Source: Neurospora tetrasperma FGSC 2508 | Taxonomy: Eukaryota > Ascomycota > Sordariomycetes > Sordariales > Sordariaceae | Reading direction: 5' to 3' | DNA length: 64,000 nucleotides | NCBI RefSeq assembly: GCF_000213175.1 | Contig: NW_009799101.1 | Span: 532,983 to 596,982 of the forward strand | Shown: positions 56,257 through 64,000 of the stretch, piece after piece | Layout: every line of letters starts with the position of its first letter | Numbering within the stretch: position 1 is the stretch's first letter | Program-made: the position numbers and the translations under genes | Notes under the pieces: generated by a model | Told to the model about the DNA's origin: nothing | What the model saw: only the letters and a program-made list of their open reading frames with translations | The model's database searches: none

Positions 56257-58113
56257 CTATACAATCAAGCAGCTATTTCCAGTCGCTTTTAACCTCTGCA
56301 ACCAGTTGATTCCATCATCGCCCTGTTGCGCTGCCAAATCCTTCAACCTCCAAATTTCCTGCAACATCTCCATCGCCGTGTGCACGTATCCCCACGGATA
56401 CGTCCAAGGATTCTTTGTCCAAACCGCCACCAACCGCTCCAGGCACCAAGCCCTCTCATTCAAATCGTCCGTCTCTGCGCCAACAACAAAAGTCGGCCAT
56501 ACCGTTCCTTTCAAGTGGACGTGATTATCTGGGATGCAGGACAAATGTCCAAGAATTTCCTGCACCAGATCCTTGGGCTCTAGCAGAGGTATATCGAGCA
56601 ATCCAGCCTCGGGAACCGACAACAAGACGAACAGACAGGCTGCCGCGCGGTGTGCTGACGCCACGCTTACCCGCGCTTCCAGGTCGTCATCCGGTGGCAG
56701 TCCCTTGATATTGTACACCCATGTCTGCACGTCAAAGTTGCGCGCCTTGTGAAGCAACGCCGCCGCGGTGACAATCCTCCCCGCCCCTCCATCTGTTTCC
56801 GGCGTTGTGGAGCTGCCGCTACAGAGTTGGCTTGCAGAGAGAATAATTTGGAGGATAGCCGGTGGTGCGCAATGGTAGCTGTAGGCCTCGGCGTTCTGCA
56901 AAATGTACGGCAACACGACCCCGTCATCGATGGTATTGTCCGACCACGACGAAGTGTTGCCGCTGATGGTTGAGCCGTATATGCGATAGGTAAGACAGTC
57001 GGCGGCGATGGCGTTGACTAGGGGGGCGATGGCCCCGTCAAGGTGTGCCTTGGTCAGGTATAGGGATGATATCAGACGCCGGGCGGCTTCAACATGGGCC
57101 TTCCAGCCTCCTCGGCCGGAGTCGATGAGATCAAGATTGACAAGGAAGACGATGGCGGAAAGAATCATGGCCTTGTCCGTGAGCGTGTTGTCATTGATGG
57201 CGGCGCGAAGAAGGTGAAGTGCCCGGGACTTGAGCATCAGTGCGTCTACTAGGGCGGACTCCGATGGTAGACTTCGACCTTGGTACTTGTGAATCGTAGA
57301 TAAATGCATGGCTGCCGTTGCTAAGACGACCGACTGGAGGTAGTCAAACTTGCGAACCAAAGGGATGATGGCCCGGAATGGATTCCGTTCCTTCTGGTCA
57401 ATGGAGACCAGGTCTCGACAGACAATCGTGGCAACTGAGGCGTGTGAGGGTCAAAAATTCATGCTGACGAGTGAGACAAACTTACAATGATGCATGTACC
57501 ATCTTGCCTTGGTTGAGAGACCGTTGAGGAGAGGATCTGTTAATGGAATCTTGATGAGGTTGACGGGGCGCTTGATAATTTGTGAGCTTGGATCTGGGTT
57601 ATCATCTGGTGCTCGCGGTAGAGGGTCAACATTGTCATCGATTGGTGTCTCCACTGAGAAGCTGTCGATGGTTTCCTCTAGGGTTGGAGACAAGATGCGG
57701 GTGTTTGTGGCAGACGTGGTAGTACTACTACTAGTGTGATTGGGTGCTGAGCTACTAGTGACATCGGTATCAAGTTGTCGAGGGCTGTCGCTTGGTGTTG
57801 GAGCTTGTGTTGGCGCAGATGATTTGACGGTTCGTGGTGTGGTGGTGTTGGTGCCGTTGAAGTTGGTCTTGTTAGTGGTCCTGGTGGTTGTGGTGGAGGT
57901 TGGTGAATTACAGGCGGCCCAACGCAGGACGATGCCGTAGCCAAGACATTCCTCGCCGTTGATGGAGCATTTGAGACAGGCAGGCAGCGACTTGTCACAG
58001 CGAAGACGTTTCCGATGGCAGTTGTAGCATGCCTTAGTTTTCGAAGCCTTTTGGTGGTGAGGCTTCTTTGGCGGCATTTTCTTCAGAGCCATGGCGGCTG
58101 TTCCTGTCACCAT
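56257..58113 (-). CDS. Zn2Cys6 transcription factor (Fungal_trans_2-type)
   Basis: Exons 58113-57486 and 57434-56257 with a 51-bp intron (donor GTAAGT, acceptor CCTCAG) give 601 residues. The DNA-binding cluster has Cys at 29, 32, 39, 46, 49 and 56 (C-X2-C-X6-C-X6-C-X2-C-X6-C) with the basic loop HRKRLR. Residues 65-170 are Thr/Ser/Asn-rich linker. The splice restores WYMHHFATIVCRDLVSID, the start of the Fungal_trans_2 region, followed by NPFRAIIPL and LQSVVLATAAMHLS. The remaining C-terminal part is helical, with WTYPWGYVHTAMEMLQEIW near the end. The chosen start is the first ATG; the frame extends upstream only with non-ATG codons. It is divergent from an MFS transporter gene 1.6 kb away, so it is a natural candidate regulator of that gene. 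Confidence 0.9.
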
Positions 58114-59692
58114 GACGGCGGTCTTGGGAAGGGTGTTTGCTTGTCTTGCGCCAAGAGTGTCTTGTAAGAGCTGTAGAGACAAAGATGGGACTGCACGAAC
58201 AGGCACTGCTTGGCTTCTCGGCGCATGAGGTGTCACCCAGGTCAAGATGAGAGCCAGGACGATAGCCTTATCATTCGTGGCTGGTATGGCGATGGGTAGA
58301 TGGCCATGGGTGGTGATAGTGTAGTAGTGGTAGCGTCTTGGTGGTTGTCATATCGGAGACAGGACGCTACCTTGGCTGTGCGAGGTTCCGTCCAGGCCCT
58401 CGGTGAGAAGTGCTAGTGTAATTCTCCAAAGTCATATAATTGAGAACTTGTAGTGTACAGTCAGATACCGGTTTGTTTGTTAGTCCGTAACCTCGGGCCA
58501 ACTTGTCCAAGCGTCTCAACGACAGTTTGGTGTTTGATTCCAATCAAAATCACGCTGAAAAGAAGTATTAGTAAAACAAGTTGGACACTAATAATCCATC
58601 TGTGTATACATTCTACGTATACATTTTGAAGTAGTAGCTAGCCCATTGCAGCGTTCAGTATGGGTTGGTCTGTGTCTTATCCGGCGTACAAAGCTACTTA
58701 GGTAGGTAAGATAACAAATCGATTGTGGGGCGATGGGCTTCCCGACTGGCCCCAGTATTTTCCCCGCCAGTGTCCGACCTGGAGTTCGGTAGAGGCAGCT
58801 GCTGCCCGGGCCATGACGGGGGGGCCACGGGACCGCGGGCTCCTGACGACGGCCTGCTCGTGGCCGCCCTTTTTGGATGTAGCCAGAGCTAAGCCTGATC
58901 CGGAAGGGAAATAGCAGCAGGTGCATTAGCGCTTTTTTAATCCGCTTGGGAGACCAGAGATTCTTGAGCTCGTGTCAGTCACTTCACCGATTTCTTCACA
59001 TTTTGACGCCAACCACTTTAGCGAGTCTCTTCATGTTCGGCGCATCTTATCAAGCCACCGCCTTGCAACAACCTTCGCCGACTTTTCTTCAACCTTCCGC
59101 CACTCTCGTCGTCATGGACTGACATTCATGACACATGGAAACCACCCTTTTCCGCTTGTTTTCCCTTTTTCTCCCCAGGGATCGGAACCCTGAGATACGT
59201 AGCACTATTCTCCTACGCCTTTGCCAGTCACCATGGGGAAGACCAAAGAGGATGCCAAGCCGTACTTGCTGCAGTTTTAGTTCACCCGGCTGGTGATGAT
59301 GGAGCCTTTGTCATGTTGACTTTTTTTTTTTTTTTTTCTTTTTTTTTTGGCCAGAACAATTATGACTACAACAAATTCCGCCCGGACTTTGGAAGTATCC
59401 GGCTAACATTTGGGCCGGGGCACCTTGGCCCATGATCCCCAAATTTTGCAGCCAAGTGGGGACGCTCCTCGTCTGCGATTTGTTAGCGGAAGACAAGCTC
59501 CCCTCCCCATCGCCACCTCAAGGAGTTACTTTGTCTCCCTGCACCTTCATGTGTGTACGTTAGCAGACTTCTATTATATAGAAGGAGAAGGTCAATGCCC
59601 ATTCTGTGTCATGTTCCCATCACTATCTATTCACAATATTTGATAACATTCTCGACAGTGTCACGCCCTGAAGCTGTGTACTCTGCTGCAAG
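58114..59692. promoter_or_regulatory. Shared divergent promoter region of regulator and MFS genes
   Basis: 1.58 kb between two start codons that face away from each other. It contains CGG/CCG-bearing stretches (for example around 58795-58860 and 59395-59420) of the kind Zn2Cys6 proteins bind, and two T runs at 59322-59348. Individual sites cannot be assigned by eye. The regulatory role is inferred from the layout. Confidence 0.5.
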
Positions 59693-61473
59693 ATGGGCCA
59701 GCAAACACTAGAACAACAACAGCAACAACAACCACACCATCAGCAACCCCAACAACATCCAGAATCGTCCGAGTGTGAGAGCCCTTCTCAGGCACAGCAG
59801 GATGTCCAAGTTGACGCCACCACTGACTTCGATCTCGACCGCGTTGGTCGTCAACGACCCGCTGTCTTTTCGAGCACCTTGGAAGAGGTCATGTTCTGCG
59901 GCTCCATCCTCATTTCTATGCTCATGAGTGTGAGTTTGTTCGATACCTTGGCTCGTCACGCACTCAACTGACACATGCCACCTTGGCTAGGAATACTTTG
60001 TTTCTGGCTTCAATATCATTTTGCCTGGTCTCGCCGGGGCGCTAGATATTCCCAAAAATTCCCAAACATGGCCGTCCAGCGTCTTCTCCCTTGTTACCGG
60101 CTCTTTTCTCCTGCCATTCGGCCGCCTTGCCGACATGTATGGAGCCTACTTCATCTTCACCGGCGGCCTGGTTTGGATGTGCATCTGGTGTTTGATTGGT
60201 GGCTTTAGTCAGAACTATCAGATGCTCATCGTCACCAGAGCTCTTGCCGGTCTAGGTCCCGCTGCTTTCCTGCCTACTGGTTTGATGCTGCTGGGGAAGA
60301 CCTATCGTCCTGGCCCGAGGAAGAATCTCGTTTTTAGTCTCTATAGTGCATTCGCTCCGCTCGGTTTTTTCATCGGAATTATCCTGGGTGGGGTCACTGG
60401 CGAGTATCTTTCGTGGCGTTGGTGGTTCTTTATTGGAACCATCATCCTGTTTGTGACAAGTCTGATGGCTTATCTCACCATCCCCAATGATAGACACCAG
60501 GCTGTTGCTAACCACGGAGGAGCCAAGATGGACTACTTCGGTTTGTTCACCATCGTTCCGGCTATCATTCTCATCACCTTTGCCATTACCACCGGTGGCT
60601 CGGCTCCAAATGGTTGGCGCACCCCTTACATTCCCGTAACGTTCGTTATCGGAATGCTTTTCCTCTGCGCCGCTATATATCTCGAGGGCTGGGTCGCTGA
60701 GCAGCCTCTGCTGCCAAAGGATCTGTTTGCCGCAAAGTATATGAAGAGGTTCACGCTTGCTCTCTTCTTCGCCTACGGAGTGTTCGGCATTTTCTTGTTT
60801 TATGCCAGTTTACAGTAAGTTCCCCACTTCCTATGGACTGAAAGGTACTCGAGCTGACCTGCTCCTCAGCATCGAGGCATTCATGGGTGCCTCCACCCTC
60901 CAAACGGCGACCTGGTTCGCTCCCATGGCTGGCGGTGGTATCGTCCTAGCCACCATCGGCGGCTTCACCCTTCATAAGCTTTCCGGTAGAGTGCTACTGA
61001 TGATATCCGGAGGCGGTTGTCTTGCCAGCGTTCTTCTCTTTGCTCTCATCCCCGACCATGCCAATTATTGGGCCTTTGTGTTCCCCGCCATGCTCGGAGC
61101 CACCATTGGTGTTGATATCACATATCTGGTGTCCAACGTCTTCATCACTACCAATGTACCTGCGCACATGCAAGGTACTGCTGGCGCTCTCATCAACAGT
61201 CTTGTCTTCATTGGCATCAGCTTCTTCCTCGGTCTCGCCGATCTGGCTGTTGCTGAAAGTGAGGGCACGTTTGACGGCGAGAACCACAGGGTGGCCTTCT
61301 GGTTTGCAGTAGCCTGTGCCGCTTGCTCTCTGCTTCTTTTCTGCCTTATCGATCCCGGCAAAGCCGAAAGCGAACTTACCTTGGAGGAACGGATGGAAGC
61401 TGGACTTGAGCCCAAGAAGGAAACGTCTGCGTCCGGTTCGGAGTCGTCAAACCCTGAACCAGAGTACGAATAG
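59693..61473 (+). CDS. MFS transporter, ATR1-like DHA2 exporter
   Basis: Three exons, 59693-59929, 59991-60814 and 60870-61473, with introns of 61 and 55 bp (donors GTGAGT and GTAAGT, acceptors GCTAG and TCAG; branch CTGAC in the first), give 554 residues. A Gln/His-rich cytosolic head precedes TM1, which begins near residue 66. EYFVSGFNIILPGLAGAL opens the next segment. The motif-A position reads GRLADMYGA at 123-131, lacking the usual terminal basic pair. RALAGLGPAAFLPTGL and GKTYRPGPRKNLVFSLYSA resemble yeast Atr1 and its boron/aminotriazole-exporter relatives. A dozen or more hydrophobic spans follow, with an acidic tail. It is likely a proton-driven drug or small-molecule exporter in the plasma or vacuolar membrane. 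The substrate is unknown. It is probably controlled by the divergent Zn2Cys6 gene. Confidence 0.9.
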
Positions 61474-61638
61474 AATGATCTTTCGTTTGCATAGCTTCGG
61501 AGTTCATGCTTGGTTTCATAGGTGTAGAACATCGGTCGACTTATAGAATTTGTCTTGAGTATATCATCAAGCAGAGCACACTATGCATCATATGTAATAT
61601 GATCTGCTATATATTGATCATCCTCGCCGTTTAAATAC

Positions 61639-62606
61639 TCAAAGCTCGTCCTTGAATCTTCCCTCGTTCAACTCCTTTCTTACTTTTTGACGCTCTCCTC
61701 TTTGCATCCTCCTTTCGTTTCTCCTGATGGTTCGATGCATCTTCTCCCACATCAATCGCGTGTGTTTTCCCTCTTCTGTCTCGGTGACGGCCATTGCCTC
61801 GATCTTAAATGTAATGTCTCGATTGCCGAGGTCCCGCCTGGGCTTTGTGTGGCTCGTAACCCATGCTATGACCGAGTGGTTAATGGCTTGAGTTTTGTTC
61901 TTGACGAGATTGTTCAGTTCGCCTATGGTGCCGGAGATGAGCACAGTTCTAAAGTCTCGAATCTCCTTGATAAAAGTACAGGGCACTCACGCTCGCATTT
62001 GCTGCCTTTAGAAACCCAAAGAGGCAATATTTCGTATATCGCACCAGCTGGAAACACCACGATCTTGTTCTTGGCGGAAATTGGCGAGGCCTTATGAGCA
62101 TCCGCTGCCTCTCTTGTTAGGGCAGGCTTCACGGTTCCCGTTACTTTGTCAGTCTGGTTTTCGGGTTTTCTGAATACCGCAAACATCCACTTGCCATCGT
62201 CTGTCTTGCTGGTATCTCGCTGCTGGTTCTCTATCCAATCCCTAGCAGGTCCCGGCACACCAGCATACTCCATCACCACGATCTCACGATCGTGTCCCTT
62301 ATGGTCAACCCCATCCCAACTGCCCATGTAAGACCGACGACCGAGAAAGTCCTCAATGGCATCATGCCACGGAGACAACCCTTCCGGTGGTTCTGTTAAG
62401 AGATCGCTGAGTTTGTACATCATGGCATGAAAGGTGCCCTCGGCTCGACAGTTCACGAGAAACCCACCCGGGTCGGTGCCGTCGTCGGGAAATGGGCGAG
62501 ACCATCTGAAGGTGTCCACTATGCCGTATCCGTAGATGTCCCAGTTTGTGGCTGCAAGTGCAGCATATCGGATAGCGAGGGCTACGAAAAGCAGGTTGGC
62601 CTTCAT
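61639..62606 (-). CDS. Signal-peptide protein ending in KDEL, function unknown
   Basis: Exons 62606-61991 and 61922-61639 with a 68-bp intron (donor GTGAGT, acceptor CATAG) give 299 residues. The start is the first ATG. MKANLLFVALAIRYAALAA is a good secretion signal. No family recognised. Features are a Trp/Asp/Gly-rich body (NWDIYGYGIVDTFRW, GSWDGVDHKGHDRE), a mid part with FAVFRKPENQ, and a strongly charged C-terminal helix rich in Arg/Glu. The last four residues are KDEL, read directly from the frame that the splice keeps open. A cleavable signal plus KDEL marks ER-lumen retrieval. The gene is convergent with the MFS gene (165 bp between stops). If the intron is not used, the product would end soon after residue 209 without KDEL. 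Confidence 0.7.
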
Positions 62607-63026
62607 TTCACAGAAGGAAATTGTCACTGACGCGAGAGAAGTTGATGTAGTTAGAAAGGCATGTCTTTCAACTAGGGCAGGCTTCGAGTACCAATGTTCA
62701 CAACCTCCATGTGACGTTGAGGATATATGACATACGATTCAACACTCATAAGGGGTAACCAGACGTCGAATGTGTCCAACGTCATGACCAATCATAACAG
62801 CGTCGAACCACTGACTACTGGTGTCTCTCCATTATAACCTAATTGCCGCGAAGTTGCGATCTATTCCCGATAACCATTCGGCAAATTGCAGTCAATATTG
62901 GATATGAGAAAGCCTACGTGCACCCACCCCAAACCTTCCCATACCCATTTTCTCCCCGTGTCAGCTGTTATGTAAATTATCGTGTTTCAGCGGTATATCT
63001 AGTCGTTTTATATGTGTTATGACATT
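62607..63026. other. Upstream of KDEL gene, up to the gap
   Basis: Promoter/leader of the KDEL-protein gene. AT content rises in the last 80 bp before the gap. No gene seen. Confidence 0.4.
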
Positions 63027-63784
63027 NNNNNNNNNNNNNNNNNNNNNNNNNNNNNNNNNNNNNNNNNNNNNNNNNNNNNNNNNNNNNNNNNNNNNNNNNN
63101 NNNNNNNNNNNNNNNNNNNNNNNNNNNNNNNNNNNNNNNNNNNNNNNNNNNNNNNNNNNNNNNNNNNNNNNNNNNNNNNNNNNNNNNNNNNNNNNNNNNN
63201 NNNNNNNNNNNNNNNNNNNNNNNNNNNNNNNNNNNNNNNNNNNNNNNNNNNNNNNNNNNNNNNNNNNNNNNNNNNNNNNNNNNNNNNNNNNNNNNNNNNN
63301 NNNNNNNNNNNNNNNNNNNNNNNNNNNNNNNNNNNNNNNNNNNNNNNNNNNNNNNNNNNNNNNNNNNNNNNNNNNNNNNNNNNNNNNNNNNNNNNNNNNN
63401 NNNNNNNNNNNNNNNNNNNNNNNNNNNNNNNNNNNNNNNNNNNNNNNNNNNNNNNNNNNNNNNNNNNNNNNNNNNNNNNNNNNNNNNNNNNNNNNNNNNN
63501 NNNNNNNNNNNNNNNNNNNNNNNNNNNNNNNNNNNNNNNNNNNNNNNNNNNNNNNNNNNNNNNNNNNNNNNNNNNNNNNNNNNNNNNNNNNNNNNNNNNN
63601 NNNNNNNNNNNNNNNNNNNNNNNNNNNNNNNNNNNNNNNNNNNNNNNNNNNNNNNNNNNNNNNNNNNNNNNNNNNNNNNNNNNNNNNNNNNNNNNNNNNN
63701 NNNNNNNNNNNNNNNNNNNNNNNNNNNNNNNNNNNNNNNNNNNNNNNNNNNNNNNNNNNNNNNNNNNNNNNNNNNNNNNNNNNN
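63027..63784. other. Assembly gap (758 N)
   Basis: All positions are N, so nothing can be said of the content. Frames that cross it are artefacts. Confidence 1.
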
Positions 63785-64000
63785 AATATCCGGTATCGCG
63801 GTCAAACGAAGCTTTGTTTGCAAAGGCACTAACCGACGAGGTATTTAGATCGCGATGGCGAAGTTGCGCAGATTAAGGGTGATGTAGTGCGACGTCCGGT
63901 AGTTGGCGGTATAAAATGGGTACAAAGACCGCGTAAAGAAGTACGAAAAATATAACCAAGCTAGAGTTGATATTGCGTGTACTTAGTTGGATATATACTA
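63785..64000. other. Right edge, unassigned
   Basis: 216 bp without a gene. It becomes AT-richer with many TA dinucleotides toward the end (ATATATACTA), which would fit the edge of a RIP-affected repeat. Too short to identify. Confidence 0.35.

Noticed and set aside
63012-63876. Frames of 270-285 codons over the N gap
   Set aside because: They consist of unknown bases and carry no information.
1-64000. CRISPR arrays, bacterial operon signals and dispersed 5S rRNA genes
   Set aside because: None seen; the DNA is fungal nuclear, no regularly spaced direct repeats of CRISPR type exist, and no 5S-like sequence was recognised.

Overview
The window is nuclear DNA of a filamentous ascomycete, most likely a member of the Sordariales (Neurospora/Sordaria/Podospora kin). 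Supporting signs are short GT-AG introns of about 51-71 bp, often with a CTGAC-like branch site; a Chs7 chitin-synthase chaperone; a Zn2Cys6 regulator with a Fungal_trans_2-type body; an ATR1-like MFS transporter; many dispersed TAGG/CCTA tetranucleotide runs in intergenic DNA; and a 6-kb LTR element turned extremely AT-rich in the way repeat-induced point mutation (RIP) does. The order is my inference; the genus cannot be told from the sequence alone.

Layout. 1-33 kb is an ordinary, gene-sparse euchromatic arm in which every gene is on the minus strand: chs7 (122-1267), an alpha-arrestin (2899-5947), a divergent protein kinase (11294-13315), a 1196-residue coiled-coil protein with EB1-type SxIP motifs (14550-18140) and a Pho80/Pcl-type cyclin (27938-30292). 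Between them lie long non-coding stretches, up to 9.8 kb, with microsatellites, homopolymers and one 253-bp MITE with 61-bp inverted repeats and a TA target duplication (9827-10079).

33,028-38,978 is a Ty1/Copia-type LTR element with 180-bp LTRs and a GGATC target duplication. It is a heavily decayed, RIP-struck fossil. 39-51.5 kb has no intact gene that I can recognise. It holds a pseudogene of a LaeA-like SAM methyltransferase (48.85-49.96 kb) and other degraded-looking DNA, so the TE and its right flank form an accessory island.

51.5-62.6 kb is dense again: a SnoaL/NTF2-like protein, a small thioredoxin, a 90-residue protein with a charged/hydrophobic tail, a basic low-complexity protein, a Zn2Cys6 regulator divergent from an ATR1-like MFS exporter (a likely regulator-transporter pair), and a protein with a signal peptide and a C-terminal KDEL (probable ER-lumen resident of unknown function). 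An assembly gap (63,027-63,784) follows, with AT-rich flanks.

Functional threads: the left arm has polarity and trafficking genes (chitin synthase export, arrestin-type ubiquitin-ligase adaptor, possible microtubule plus-end protein, Pho85-type cyclin). They are neighbours and not demonstrably a pathway. The right end looks like a self-contained efflux module. All exon coordinates were derived by hand from splice signals and frame continuity.
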